From positions 93,553-157,552 of the forward strand of contig JAFYYP010000007.1 of NCBI GenBank assembly GCA_017557505.1: a DNA stretch of 64,000 nt, written 5' to 3'. The notes beneath the pieces were generated by a model, which was not told the origin of the DNA, made no database searches, and saw only the letters and a program-made list of their open reading frames with translations. Of the stretch, positions 34,839 to 44,689 are shown piece by piece. A program made the position numbers and the translations under genes. Each line of letters begins with the position of its first letter. Positions within the stretch are counted from its first letter, which is position 1. The DNA comes from Bacillota bacterium. Lineage in GTDB: Bacteria; Bacillota; Clostridia; Peptostreptococcales; Anaerovoracaceae.

Positions 34839-34914
34839 TGGTGCGCCACGCGGGATTCGAACCCACAACCTACTGATTCGTAGTCAGGCACTCTATCCGT
34901 TGAGCTAGTGGCGC
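34839..34914 (-). tRNA. tRNA-Arg(ACG)
   Basis: 76 nt with encoded CCA. The acceptor GCGCCAC pairs perfectly with GTGGCGC. The anticodon loop CTACGAA gives ACG (wobble A expected to be edited to I). The T-arm is GGTTCGAATCC. Confidence 0.93.
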
Positions 34915-34972
34915 AAACGCAAATAATATTATAGCTACCGGGCAGGGGTTTGTAAAGCGGAAAATTCAACAA

Positions 34973-35001
34973 CTGAAAAGTAGGCTCTATCGTGATATAA
35001 T
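34973..35001 (+). promoter_or_regulatory. Promoter of the lipoprotein-ior-paaK-aro operon
   Basis: CTGAAA (34973-34978), 17 bp, TATAAT (34996-35001). The next strong stop signal on this strand is at 47738-47770. Confidence 0.6.
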
Positions 35002-35052
35002 ATATAGAATTGTTTTGTTGAAGAACATGTACTTCAAAGGAGGACGCAAGCC

Positions 35053-35883
35053 ATGAAAAAGAAAGGCTGCCTGCTTTTAAGCATACTGATGCTGTTCGGC
35101 CTCGCCGGATGTACGGGTTCGGGCGATCTGGCGGACTTCCAGGGCAAGTGGTTCGACGTGAACGGAGACACGGTCCTGGAACTGAACGGAAGCAAACTGA
35201 CTGTCACGTCCGGAAGCTGGTCGGAGACCTATACCGTCCATTACGAGAAGGGCGACTATTACAGCTACATCAACAGCAACGATAAGTACGAGTTCGGCAT
35301 CATGTCCAAACTGGAGATCTGCAACGACGGCAGTCTGAGAGCCTACGAGCAGATCCTGGACGGGGAAGGGCACGACTACCACTTCGTGCGCGAAGACGTC
35401 CTGGTTTCGGAACGGGAGATCGTCGACAAATCCAAGGACATGCCCAAGACCATCGAATCCAACGAGATCCAGGAGTTCTCGCTGTCGCTGAAGATCGACA
35501 GCGTCTACTATGACCTCGACGAAGACTGGCCGCATGGTAATTTCTCCTGGGAGATGGACCGCAACGACGACGGCACATACGAGAACAAAGTCGACATTAT
35601 GGGGCCCTCCTATATCGCCGCAAGATACGAAGGCACGGAAGACGCCGAATACGCGGAAGGTGTTGCGAACCTCATCCAGGAACTGGGTCTCCCGGCGCTG
35701 AACGGCTATTACAAGTCGAACAACGTGAGCAAGCACAGTTACTACCTGTCCGTGAAGTATACGTCCGGTGAAAAGCTCGTGATCGGCGCCAGCGGCGACG
35801 CGGCGGACACCTGTCCGTTCGATATCAACGCCCTGATGTCCTACGTCAAGGATAAGGTCCTCGAGAATCCTGCTTATTATTAA
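35053..35883 (+). CDS. Lipoprotein of unknown function
   Basis: 276 residues. The signal peptide ends in the lipobox LAGC with Cys at residue 19. The mature part begins with FQGKWFDVNGDTVLELNGSKLTVTSG, a small beta-barrel-like start seen in many Firmicutes lipoproteins, and the C-terminal third (SYYLSVKYTSGEKLVIGAS) suggests a second beta domain. AAAGGAGG precedes the ATG. Only 24 bp separate it from iorA, so it is probably the first gene of the long aromatic operon, but its link to that pathway is unclear. Confidence 0.75.
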   Translation: MKKKGCLLLSILMLFGLAGCTGSGDLADFQGKWFDVNGDTVLELNGSKLTVTSGSWSETYTVHYEKGDYYSYINSNDKYEFGIMSKLEICNDGSLRAYEQILDGEGHDYHFVREDVLVSEREIVDKSKDMPKTIESNEIQEFSLSLKIDSVYYDLDEDWPHGNFSWEMDRNDDGTYENKVDIMGPSYIAARYEGTEDAEYAEGVANLIQELGLPALNGYYKSNNVSKHSYYLSVKYTSGEKLVIGASGDAADTCPFDINALMSYVKDKVLENPAYY

Positions 35884-35907
35884 CCACCAAAAGAACGAGG
35901 TGATACT

Positions 35908-37725
35908 TTGCATAAAGAATTCTTAATGGGTAACGAAGCCATCGCCATGGGCGCGCTCGCTGCCGGGGTCAACCTGGTGTGCGGCTACCCGGGCACGCCT
36001 TCGACGGAGGTACTGGAGACCATTGCAAAGAGAAGGCCCGAGGGTACTTACGTCGAGTGGTCCATCAACGAGAAGACGGCCATGGAAGTCGCGGCAGGCG
36101 CAGCGTACAGCGGCGCCCGCGTCCTCGTGACCATGAAGCAGATGGGCCTTAACGTCGCGTCTGACCCGCTGATGTGCGTGGAGTACGTAGGCGTCAAGGG
36201 CGGTATGGTCGTGCTCGTGGCCGATGATCCGGGCCCGATCAGCTCCCAGACGGAGCAGGATACCCGCACGTTCGCGCGCTTTGCGAAAGTCCCGTGCTTT
36301 GACCCGTCTACGGCCCAGGAGGCCTACGATATGGTGCAGGAAGCGTTCGAGCTGTCCGAAAAGTACGGCACGCCCGTGTTCGTGCGGCCGACGACGAGAG
36401 TGTCGCACGGCTATGCGGACATCGTCGTGAAAGATCTGGAAGAATATAAGGTAAACACGCCGGAAGGCTTCATCAAGGATACGAAGAAGTGGGTCATCTT
36501 CCCGCGGGCTTCGTTCCTGAACCACCAGCGCATCGAAAAGCGCAATGCGGAACTGACCGCGGAACTATCGGAGAGTCCCTTCAACCGCATCGAGCCGGAA
36601 AGCAGGAATGCGGTCGGCTGCGGCCTGGGCCTCGTCTCCGGCGGCATCAGCTATACCTACGCCATGGAAGCGCGCAAAGAACTCGGCGGCGTAAAGCTCC
36701 TGAAGGTCGGCACTCCGTTCCCGTTCCCGGAAGAGCTGGCGCTGGAGTTCCTTGACGGCATGGATGAAGTGCTGTGCATCGAAGAACTGGATCCCGTCAT
36801 CGAACGCGAACTGATCCATCTCTGCGGCAAATACCGGCTGAACGTGTGGATCCACGGCAAGCTGGACGAATACATGCCCAATGCCGGCGAGAACACGGTC
36901 GACAGCGTCAAGAAGGTCGTGGCGCCTTTCCTGGGCAAGGTCCTGCAGGAGCCGCCCAAGCCCGAACTTCCGCCGCTTCCGGTCCGTCCGCCCGTGCTTT
37001 GCGCGGGATGCCCGCACCGGGCGTCGTTCTATGCGGTCAAGAAAGCCATGGCCGGCAAGAAGACGATCTACTGCGGCGACATCGGCTGCTACACGCTCGG
37101 CAATGCACAGCCGTTAGACATGGTCGATACCTGCCTGTGCATGGGCGCAGGATTGGGCATCGCCCAGGGCGTGTTCCACACCGAGCCCGACACGAGCTGT
37201 TTCGCGTTCGTCGGCGATTCGACGTTCTTCGCGTCGGCTGTTCCGTCCGTCATCAACGGCGTGTTCAACCAGGCGGATTTCACCCTGGTCGTGCTCGATA
37301 ATTCCACGACGGCCATGACCGGCCACCAGCCTCATCCGGGCACGGGCCGCACCATGATGGGCGAGAACGTGCCGCCCGTAAGCATCGAAAGCGTGCTGAA
37401 GGGCGTGGGGCTGACCGTCGTCGAAACGGTCGACCCGCTCGATCACGAAAAGGCGGTCGAAACGGTAAAACGCGTCGCGGAGGAGAAGGGCGTCAAGGCC
37501 ATCATCTTCCGCTCGCCTTGCATCGCGATCTCCAAGCCTGCCGGCAAATGCGCCGTGGACGCGGACAGCTGCATCGGCTGCCGCACCTGCATCGACGAGA
37601 TCGGCTGCCCGGCGCTTTCGTTTGCGGACGGCAGGGCGGTCATCGACGAAGGCCAGTGCACCGGCTGCGGCCTGTGCAGCCAGCTTTGCCCCGTCGGAGC
37701 CATCGCGGGAAAGGAGGCGCGCTGA
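35908..37725 (+). CDS. iorA: Indolepyruvate:ferredoxin oxidoreductase, alpha subunit
   Basis: 605 residues from TTG 35908 (GAGGTGA upstream). Converts arylpyruvates to arylacetyl-CoA with reduction of ferredoxin; reversible. The pyrimidine-binding domain starts NEAIAMGALAAGV and CGYPGTPSTEV. The TPP domain has CAGCPHRASFY, CGDIGCYTLG and FVGDSTFFASA. The C-terminal ferredoxin domain has two clusters: CIGCRTCIDEIGC and CTGCGLCSQLCPVGAI. The stop overlaps iorB by one base. It feeds on or supplies the same 2-oxoacids as the aro genes downstream. Confidence 0.95.
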   Translation: MHKEFLMGNEAIAMGALAAGVNLVCGYPGTPSTEVLETIAKRRPEGTYVEWSINEKTAMEVAAGAAYSGARVLVTMKQMGLNVASDPLMCVEYVGVKGGMVVLVADDPGPISSQTEQDTRTFARFAKVPCFDPSTAQEAYDMVQEAFELSEKYGTPVFVRPTTRVSHGYADIVVKDLEEYKVNTPEGFIKDTKKWVIFPRASFLNHQRIEKRNAELTAELSESPFNRIEPESRNAVGCGLGLVSGGISYTYAMEARKELGGVKLLKVGTPFPFPEELALEFLDGMDEVLCIEELDPVIERELIHLCGKYRLNVWIHGKLDEYMPNAGENTVDSVKKVVAPFLGKVLQEPPKPELPPLPVRPPVLCAGCPHRASFYAVKKAMAGKKTIYCGDIGCYTLGNAQPLDMVDTCLCMGAGLGIAQGVFHTEPDTSCFAFVGDSTFFASAVPSVINGVFNQADFTLVVLDNSTTAMTGHQPHPGTGRTMMGENVPPVSIESVLKGVGLTVVETVDPLDHEKAVETVKRVAEEKGVKAIIFRSPCIAISKPAGKCAVDADSCIGCRTCIDEIGCPALSFADGRAVIDEGQCTGCGLCSQLCPVGAIAGKEAR

Positions 37726-38288
37726 TGAATAAGAACATCATTCTGTGCGGCGTCGGCGGTCAGGGCACTGTCCTGGCGTCCCGCCTGATCTCCGCAGCGG
37801 CCATGAAGGAAGGCATTCCGGTGCAGAGCGCCGAGACCATCGGCATGGCGCAGCGCGGCGGCAGCGTGTTCAGCCACATCCGCTTAGGCGAAAACGTGCA
37901 CACGCCTATGATCGGCCTCGGACAGGCCGACCTGATCCTCGGCTTCGAACTCGGTGAGACCGTACGCCAGCTGCCTTATCTGAAAGAAGGCGGCAGGGTG
38001 ATCACGGCAGACAAAGCCGTCATGCCCGTCACCGCAAGCCTCGCCGGCGGTTACGATCCGGACGCGATGCACGCCTATCTGCAGCAGAACGTCGCGGACT
38101 TTACGCTCGTTCCTGCAGAAAAAGCGCTCGCAGAACTCGGCTCTCCCAAGGTGCTGAACCTGCTCCTGCTCGGTTACGCTTCCGGCAGCTTAGGTCTTTC
38201 CGAAGACAGCCTGCTCGCGGCGATCCGCGAGAACGTGCCGCAGAAATTCCTCGAACTCAATCTGAAAGCATTTCAATACGCAAAATAG
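37725..38288 (+). CDS. iorB: Indolepyruvate:ferredoxin oxidoreductase, beta subunit
   Basis: 187 residues. NIILCGVGGQGTVLASRLIS at the N terminus and SAETIGMAQRGGSVFSHIR are the gamma-type CoA-binding domain of 2-oxoacid oxidoreductases, as in IorB. ATG 37725 follows AAGGAGG. The frame is open further upstream but only within iorA. Forms the alpha2beta2 enzyme with IorA. Confidence 0.95.
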   Translation: MNKNIILCGVGGQGTVLASRLISAAAMKEGIPVQSAETIGMAQRGGSVFSHIRLGENVHTPMIGLGQADLILGFELGETVRQLPYLKEGGRVITADKAVMPVTASLAGGYDPDAMHAYLQQNVADFTLVPAEKALAELGSPKVLNLLLLGYASGSLGLSEDSLLAAIRENVPQKFLELNLKAFQYAK

Positions 38289-38300
38289 AAAGGACATCCC

Positions 38301-39536
38301 ATGCAGATCTCACAGACACAGATCGAACAAGTCAACAAACAGATCGACGCGCTGGTCTCCGCCGGCAGCTTCTACGGCAAGAAACTCGCCGAAGCGGGCG
38401 TCAGCCACATCGCGACCCCCGAAGATTTCGAAAACCTGCCGTTCTCCGAGAAGGCAGACCTGCGCGAAGCCTATCCTCTCGGGCTCATGACCGCCCCCGA
38501 GGACCAGATCGTCCGTATCCATTCGTCTTCCGGCACGACGGGCCTGCCCGTCATCATCCCGTACACCGCCAAGGACGTCGACGACTGGGGCATCATGTTC
38601 AAGCGCTGCTACGAATTCGCCGGCATCACGCCGATGGACCGCATCCAGATCACGCCGGGCTACGGTCTGTGGACCGCCGGCATCGGCTTCCAGTACGGCG
38701 CGGAGAAGCTCGGCGCCATGGTCATCCCCATGGGCCCGGGCAACACCGAAAAGCAGCTGCAGATGATGCAGGACATGAAGAGCACGGTCCTGTGCTCCAC
38801 GTCGTCCTACGCGCTGCTGCTGGCCGAAGAGATCGAAAAGCGCGGCATCGGCGACAAGATCTTCCTGAAGAAGGGCGTCATCGGTTCCGAGCGCTGGGGC
38901 GAGAAGATGAGAAAGCGCATCTCCGACATCCTGGGCATCGAACTGTACGACATCTACGGTCTCACCGAGATCTACGGCCCCGGCATCGGCATCAACTGCA
39001 AGTACGACACCGGCATGCACTACTGGGACGACTATCTCTACATCGAGATCATCGACCCCATCACGCTCAAGCCTGTGCCCGACGGCCAGATGGGCGAAGT
39101 CGTCATCACGACGCTCGTCAAGGAAGGCGCGCCGCTCATCCGTTACAGAACGCACGACCTGTCCCGGATCATCCCGGGCGAATGCCCGTGCGGCAGCAAA
39201 TTCCCGCGCCTCGACACCATCATGGGACGTTCCGACGACATGATCAAGATCAAGGGCGTCAACGTGTTCCCGAGCCAGATCGAGGAGATCCTGGCCAGCT
39301 TCCCGGAGGTGTCCAGCGAATACCAGATCCGCATCTCGCACCTCGACGGCAAGGACACCATGCGCCTGTACGTCGAGACCAGCGGCCACTATGACTTCCT
39401 GGATCTGGCCAAGCGCATCGCAGTCGAAGTCAAGAGCAAGATCGGCTTTACGCCGCTCGTCAAGGTCGTCGAGATAGGCCTGCTGCCCAGAAGCGAAAAG
39501 AAGACGAAGCGCGTCATCGACGAGCGCTACGAATAA
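38301..39536 (+). CDS. paaK: Phenylacetate-CoA ligase
   Basis: 411 residues, ANL superfamily. The ATP loop SSSGTTGLPV (about residue 74-83), the YDIYGLTEIYGPG motif and RSDDMIKIKGVNVFPSQIEE in the C-terminal domain define PaaK. It joins aryl acetates to CoA with ATP going to AMP. Beside iorAB the two can interconvert arylacetate, arylacetyl-CoA and arylpyruvate. This pairing is common in anaerobes that ferment or salvage aromatic amino acids. Confidence 0.92.
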   Translation: MQISQTQIEQVNKQIDALVSAGSFYGKKLAEAGVSHIATPEDFENLPFSEKADLREAYPLGLMTAPEDQIVRIHSSSGTTGLPVIIPYTAKDVDDWGIMFKRCYEFAGITPMDRIQITPGYGLWTAGIGFQYGAEKLGAMVIPMGPGNTEKQLQMMQDMKSTVLCSTSSYALLLAEEIEKRGIGDKIFLKKGVIGSERWGEKMRKRISDILGIELYDIYGLTEIYGPGIGINCKYDTGMHYWDDYLYIEIIDPITLKPVPDGQMGEVVITTLVKEGAPLIRYRTHDLSRIIPGECPCGSKFPRLDTIMGRSDDMIKIKGVNVFPSQIEEILASFPEVSSEYQIRISHLDGKDTMRLYVETSGHYDFLDLAKRIAVEVKSKIGFTPLVKVVEIGLLPRSEKKTKRVIDERYE

Positions 39537-39557
39537 GGGGATAAAAGGGGAAAGGTT

Positions 39558-41501
39558 ATGAGAAAGACCATGCAAAAACTTACTGCAGTGCTTCTCGCGC
39601 TCTGCCTGCTCGCGGGTTCTTGCGTGGCTGTGTTCGCGTCCGGCTTCGACGGGTATGACCCGATCACGCACCGCGATCTGACGTCGTCCGACCTGCAATA
39701 CAAAGGCTGGGACGACGATAAGTTCGACGCGCTGCTCGAACAGCTCGAAGCAATGGACGCTTCCACGCCCGACATAGAGTTCCAGAGCACGTACGAGCAG
39801 ATCCTGTACGAATTCGACGAGCTGTACAACCAGTACGTGCTCGCGGATGCGGCGTATTACGCGGACGTCAACGATACGTGGGCAGCCGAGGATTCCGACG
39901 AGATGTTCGAAAAGCTGCACGACGCGGAGGACGACTTCTTCCTCGCCATGCAGCGCATCCTGCACGGGCCGAAGGGCAAATTGCTCGAGGGTCAGCTGAA
40001 GGATCTGTGGATCGACTGGATCGAGACGTATATCGAGGAATCCGATGAACTCGACGCGCTGCTCAAGGAAGAGAACCGTCTGGTGCAGGAGTATTACAGC
40101 GCCATCGCCGAAGCGGACGGGACCGCGAGCAGCGACGGTGACTATTACGAGAAGATCAACGAGCTGTGCGGCCCCATCTTCCTGGATCTGCTGCAGGTAC
40201 GCGACGAGATCGCGGACTGGAACGGTTACGACAACTATTACGAATACGCGTTCGACAGCTACGGCCGCGATTACGATCCGGAAGATATCGAAGCGCTCTC
40301 CAAGATCGCGAAGGAGAAGATCGTCCCGCTGTTCTACGAGATCTACGAGACCTGGTGGGATCTGCCTTATCCGGAGAGCGTCGAGGAATTCTACGACGAA
40401 GAGGAGATCCTCGCGATCCTCGAACCGTATATCGGAGAGATCCATCCGGCACTTTCCGAGTCCTACGAGTATCTGCGCCGCAACAAGACGTACGATATCG
40501 AGTGGTCCGAGAAGAAGGCTTCCACGGGTTACACGGACAATCTGCCCGCTTTCCATGCGGCGTTCATCTTCAATTCGCCGTACGACAACTATCAGGACTA
40601 TTCCGACCTCGTGCACGAGTTCGGCCACTATAACGCGGCGTTCCACGACCCGACGCCGGCCATCTACATGACGTCCGTGCTCGACGTCGCGGAGATCCAC
40701 TCCCAGGCGCTCGAGTTGCTCATCACGCGCTACGCGGAAGATCTGTACGGGGAAGACGCGCCGTTCATGACGATCGACGCCGTGTTCCGCATCCTCAGCT
40801 CCGTGCTGTCCGGCTGCATGTATGACGAGTTCCAGAAGACCGTCTACGAAAATCCGGACATGACCCTCGAAGAGATCGACGACCTGGCCGAAGAGCTGTG
40901 CTTTGCCTACGGCATGGACGGCAGCGGCTATGAACGCTACGACTGGATCGACGTGTCGCACAACTTCGATATGCCTTGCTATTACGTGTCCTACGCGACG
41001 TCCGCCATCTCCGCGCTGGACATCTGGACCCAGTCCCTGGAGGATTGGGGCAGCGCCGTGGACCGCTACATGCAGGTGACCGCGCTGCCCAGCGATACGG
41101 GCTACATGGAAGCGGTCAAAGCGTGCGGCCTCATGGATTTCACGAAGAAGAACGACGTCATCCGGCTGGTCAACAACGTCCGCTACTTCTACGATACGGA
41201 ATACCGCGATTGGGCGGATCCGGACAACGGCGGAAAGAACAAGGATAACCCGATCAATTTCCCGATCAACCTCCCGAATCTCGGGGGCAAGACGGGCAAA
41301 GTGAAGAGCGCGCTGCAGTCTGTGCTGAAAGCGCTGCTGATCGTCGCCGTTGTCGCAACGGTGCTCGTGATCGCCCTCATCGCGCTGCTGTGGAAGAAGC
41401 ACAAGGGCGAGGAGATCACGAACCAGACGCCGCCGAACCCCGGCTATACCGAGGATACGAGCGAAACGTCCAGCATCTATCAGGAGAGTGACGAGGAATG
41501 A
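39558..41501 (+). CDS. Secreted, membrane-anchored M3-type oligoendopeptidase
   Basis: 647 residues. A signal peptide (about 1-30, [15 protein letters not shown]) is followed by an M3/PepF-like body. The zinc motif is [14 protein letters not shown] (HExxH plus His) and the third ligand lies in [12 protein letters not shown]. The C terminus has one transmembrane helix (about 595-615) followed by a charged Lys/Glu tail, so the enzyme should work outside the cell. Most PepF proteins are cytoplasmic, so this is unusual. It overlaps aroF by 4 bp, inside the aromatic operon. Confidence 0.87.
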   Translation: MRKTMQKLTAVLLALCLLAGSCVAVFASGFDGYDPITHRDLTSSDLQYKGWDDDKFDALLEQLEAMDASTPDIEFQSTYEQILYEFDELYNQYVLADAAYYADVNDTWAAEDSDEMFEKLHDAEDDFFLAMQRILHGPKGKLLEGQLKDLWIDWIETYIEESDELDALLKEENRLVQEYYSAIAEADGTASSDGDYYEKINELCGPIFLDLLQVRDEIADWNGYDNYYEYAFDSYGRDYDPEDIEALSKIAKEKIVPLFYEIYETWWDLPYPESVEEFYDEEEILAILEPYIGEIHPALSESYEYLRRNKTYDIEWSEKKASTGYTDNLPAFHAAFIFNSPYDNYQDYSDLVHEFGHYNAAFHDPTPAIYMTSVLDVAEIHSQALELLITRYAEDLYGEDAPFMTIDAVFRILSSVLSGCMYDEFQKTVYENPDMTLEEIDDLAEELCFAYGMDGSGYERYDWIDVSHNFDMPCYYVSYATSAISALDIWTQSLEDWGSAVDRYMQVTALPSDTGYMEAVKACGLMDFTKKNDVIRLVNNVRYFYDTEYRDWADPDNGGKNKDNPINFPINLPNLGGKTGKVKSALQSVLKALLIVAVVATVLVIALIALLWKKHKGEEITNQTPPNPGYTEDTSETSSIYQESDEE

Positions 41502-42310
41502 GCGAAACGCTGCAATACAGCCGTGAACACCACCCCGAAGATACCGTTGTGGAAGTGGGGGAGGCTAAGATCGGCGGGGACCATTTCACCGTCATCGCGG
41601 GGCCTTGCTCCGTCGAAAGCGAAGAACAGATCGTGACCGTCGCCAAAGCCGTGAAGGCTGCCGGGGCACAACTGCTGCGCGGCGGGGCCTTTAAGCCCAG
41701 GACCTCTCCGTACGACTTCCAGGGCCTGAAAGCCGAAGGGCTGAAACTGCTTTCGATCGCCAAGGCCGAGACCGGTTTGCCTACCGTGTCCGAGTGCATG
41801 GGAGCAGACGACCTGCCCCTGTTCGAAGACGTGGACGTCATCCAGATCGGAGCGCGCAACATGCAGAACTACGAGCTGCTGAAAGCCGTAGGCAAACTGG
41901 ATAAGCCCGTGCTGCTGAAGCGCGGAAGGGCCAATACGTTAAGAGAATTCCTGCTGAGCGCCGAATACATCCTGGCGGAAGGAAACAGCCGGGTCATCCT
42001 GTGCGAGCGCGGCATCCGCGCGTTCGACGAAGGGTCACGCAACACGCTGGACCTGGCTGCGATCTCCATGCTGCACGAACGCACGCATCTGCCGGTGATC
42101 GTAGATCCGAGCCATGCGGCAGGCATCGCGAAGCTCGTGCCGACCATGGCCATGGCCGCGACAGCCTGCGGCTGCGACGGCCTGATGATCGAGGTGCACA
42201 CAGACCCCGAAAGCGCGCTGAGCGACGGTCTGCAGTCCCTGCGGCCGGAGGAATTCGCGGGCCTGATGGGTCAGGTCAGACAGATCCGGGAGATCGCTAA
42301 TGGCAAGTAA
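41498..42310 (+). CDS. aroF: 3-Deoxy-7-phosphoheptulonate (DAHP) synthase, type I-beta
   Basis: First step of the shikimate pathway: PEP plus erythrose 4-phosphate. 270 residues, the short AroA-I-beta form without an added regulatory domain. The core motifs are [57 protein letters not shown] and VDPSHAAGI. With no ACT or chorismate mutase domain on this chain, feedback control must come from elsewhere. Overlaps its neighbours by 4 and 11 bp. Confidence 0.95.
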   Translation: MSETLQYSREHHPEDTVVEVGEAKIGGDHFTVIAGPCSVESEEQIVTVAKAVKAAGAQLLRGGAFKPRTSPYDFQGLKAEGLKLLSIAKAETGLPTVSECMGADDLPLFEDVDVIQIGARNMQNYELLKAVGKLDKPVLLKRGRANTLREFLLSAEYILAEGNSRVILCERGIRAFDEGSRNTLDLAAISMLHERTHLPVIVDPSHAAGIAKLVPTMAMAATACGCDGLMIEVHTDPESALSDGLQSLRPEEFAGLMGQVRQIREIANGK

Positions 42311-43391
42311 CCGCAAGAAAAAGAAGACCCTGCGCACCGTGCACGTGAACGCGGGCGCAGGCTACGATATCCTGATCGATCCCGGCATTCTGGCCTATAC
42401 CGGCGAATACGCCGCGCAGGTGTGCCCGGACGCTGAGAAGGCGGCGGTACTGTGCGACCGCAACGCCTTTTTCCCGCACGCAGAGCCCGTGGAGGGCGAC
42501 CTGTACGATGCGGGTTTTTCGTGCGTCCAGCTGCTGCTGGAACCGGGCGAAGAGCATAAGGATCTTGCGGCTTATTCGGAGATCCTGGCCTTCCTCGCGG
42601 ATCAGCGCATCACGCGCGACGACGTGGTCGTGGCGATGGGCGGCGGAGTGACCGGCGACATGGCCGGATTTGCTGCCGCGACGTATCTGCGCGGCCTCGC
42701 GTACATCCAGATCCCGACGACGCTGCTGGCCATGGTGGATTCTTCGGTCGGCGGCAAGACCGCCATCGATCTGCCTGCAGGCAAGAACATGGCGGGCGCG
42801 TTCTGCCAGCCCGCGCTGGTGCTGTGCGACCCCGACGTGCTGAAGACGCTGCCGGAGCGGTATTTTGTTGACGGCTGCGCGGAAGTGATCAAGTACGGCG
42901 TGCTGTACAGCCGGGAGTTCTTCGATGAACTGAAGGACGCGGCTGCCGTGAAGAAGAATCTCGCATCCGTGATCGAGACCTGCGTCACGATGAAGCGGGA
43001 CGCCGTCGAACAGGACGAATTCGACCGGGGCGAGAGAAAGAAGCTGAATCTGGGCCACACGGTGGGGCACGCGATCGAACACCTGTCCGGATACAAAGAA
43101 GGGCACGGTCATGCGGTCGCGGCCGGTATGGCCATTATAGCGAGAGCTGCTGCGAAGAAAGGTTATCTGAGCAGAGAAGACGCGCGGGCGATCGAAGAAA
43201 AGCTGGAGGCTTTCGGACTGCCCGCGGGAACGGACTTTTCCGCGGAAGAACTGGCGAAAGCAGCTATGGCAGATAAGAAAGCGTCGCAGCGGGCGATCGA
43301 TCTGATCGTGCCGCGCGAGATCGGTGCCTGCGACATTGTTCGCATCGACATCGCGGAACTGCAGGACTGGATCGAAGCAGGACTGAAATGA
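42300..43391 (+). CDS. aroB: 3-Dehydroquinate synthase
   Basis: Second shikimate step, NAD- and Zn-dependent; 363 residues. Visible are PGEEHKDL, the nucleotide-binding [38 protein letters not shown] and the metal/His segments CAEVIKYG and [16 protein letters not shown] basic N-terminal extension ([11 protein letters not shown]) is short and probably not functional. Confidence 0.96.
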   Translation: MASNRKKKKTLRTVHVNAGAGYDILIDPGILAYTGEYAAQVCPDAEKAAVLCDRNAFFPHAEPVEGDLYDAGFSCVQLLLEPGEEHKDLAAYSEILAFLADQRITRDDVVVAMGGGVTGDMAGFAAATYLRGLAYIQIPTTLLAMVDSSVGGKTAIDLPAGKNMAGAFCQPALVLCDPDVLKTLPERYFVDGCAEVIKYGVLYSREFFDELKDAAAVKKNLASVIETCVTMKRDAVEQDEFDRGERKKLNLGHTVGHAIEHLSGYKEGHGHAVAAGMAIIARAAAKKGYLSREDARAIEEKLEAFGLPAGTDFSAEELAKAAMADKKASQRAIDLIVPREIGACDIVRIDIAELQDWIEAGLK

Positions 43392-44689
43392 GAGACAAGG
43401 TCATCCGGGAAGCTGAATATGTGACGCTGCCGGGCGGACCCCGGGCGGGGCAGGTGAGCGTGCCTTCGAGCAAATCCCAGCTGCACCGGCTGCTGATCTG
43501 CGCCACGCTGGGCGAAAGGCCTGTGGAGATCTGCTATAAGGGTCTTTCCGAAGACATTCGCGCGACGGCGAACTGTCTGAACGCTCTCGGCGCGAAGGTC
43601 GAAACGGAAGAGGCGGAGGATGGCTCTTGGGGCCGCCTGCTCGTAACGCCCGTCGACCGTACGAAGCCTGCCCACGGCGCAGTGCTGCACTGCGGCGAGA
43701 GCGGAACGACGCTGCGCTTCTTATTGCCCGTAGTCGGCATGCTCGGCACGACGTGCCTGTTTATAAGAGCGGGAAGGCTGCCCGAACGGCCTTTGGCGCC
43801 GTTCGACGAACAGCTGCGGATCCACGGCATGACCCTCGACGGCGAAGGAAGCCACCTGACCGTCTCAGGAGCCCTCAGAAGCGGCGAATACGCGCTGCCG
43901 GGAAATATATCCTCGCAGTATGTTTCGGGCCTCCTGATGGCGTTTTCGGGCCTTGCAGGGCCAAGCAGACTGCGGGTGGAGGGAAGACTCGAGTCTTCGA
44001 AGTATATCGAAATGACCGAAGCCGTTCTGCGGCAGTCCGGCATTGTTTTTTCCAAGAATGTGACCTCCACAGAAACCGTCTGGACCATGGACGGCGGGCA
44101 GACGCCCGCATTGCCGAAACAGGTGACCGCGGAAGGGGACTGGTCCGCTGCGGTGAACTTCCTGTGCATGGGAGCACTCAGCGCAGAAGGCGTGCTGGTG
44201 CAAGGACTGAATCCTGACTCCGTGCAGCCCGATAAAGCCATATTAGAAGTTCTGCATCGCATCGGCGCGACCGTCGAATGGAGAGAGCAGGGCGTCTTCG
44301 TACGAAAAGGCAAACTGCAGGCAATCGAGTTCGACGCTTCGCAGAATCCGGACGTCGTGCCGGCGCTGGCGGCGCTGCTGTCTTTATGCGAAGGCACGTC
44401 GCGCATCTATCATGCGGAAAGGCTGCGGCTGAAGGAATCTGACCGCATCAAGAGCACGGTGCATCTGCTGCGGTCTCTCAGCGGCATCGTGACAGAGACG
44501 GCAGACGGCCTGCTCATTCAGGGTCGTCCATTTCTCGATGGAGGCACCGCAGATCCGTCCGGCGACCACCGCATCGCGATGGCCGCAGCCGTTGCGGCGT
44601 GCGGCTGCAAGAGACCTGTGCAGGTCTTGACGCCGCGCTGCGTAGCCAAATCCTACCCGCGCTTCTGGGATGATTTAGAACAGTTATGA
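43388..44689 (+). CDS. aroA: 3-Phosphoshikimate 1-carboxyvinyltransferase (EPSP synthase)
   Basis: Sixth shikimate step, joining PEP to shikimate 3-phosphate; 433 residues. Found are VPSSKSQLHRLLICATLG (substrate Lys and Ser), HCGESGTTLRFLLP, ISSQYVSGLLMAF and the C-terminal LRLKESDRIKS plus GDHRIAMAAAVAA. The N-terminal glyphosate-contact loop reads GESGTTLRF, with an ordinary Gly-rich form. ATGA overlap with aroB. Confidence 0.95.
   Translation: MRDKVIREAEYVTLPGGPRAGQVSVPSSKSQLHRLLICATLGERPVEICYKGLSEDIRATANCLNALGAKVETEEAEDGSWGRLLVTPVDRTKPAHGAVLHCGESGTTLRFLLPVVGMLGTTCLFIRAGRLPERPLAPFDEQLRIHGMTLDGEGSHLTVSGALRSGEYALPGNISSQYVSGLLMAFSGLAGPSRLRVEGRLESSKYIEMTEAVLRQSGIVFSKNVTSTETVWTMDGGQTPALPKQVTAEGDWSAAVNFLCMGALSAEGVLVQGLNPDSVQPDKAILEVLHRIGATVEWREQGVFVRKGKLQAIEFDASQNPDVVPALAALLSLCEGTSRIYHAERLRLKESDRIKSTVHLLRSLSGIVTETADGLLIQGRPFLDGGTADPSGDHRIAMAAAVAACGCKRPVQVLTPRCVAKSYPRFWDDLEQL

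Noticed and set aside
38310-41402. A minus-strand open frame of about 1030 codons opposite paaK and the M3 peptidase
   Set aside because: Arg/His/Asp/Val-rich antisense of two clear genes in GC-rich DNA; no ribosome site, no domain.
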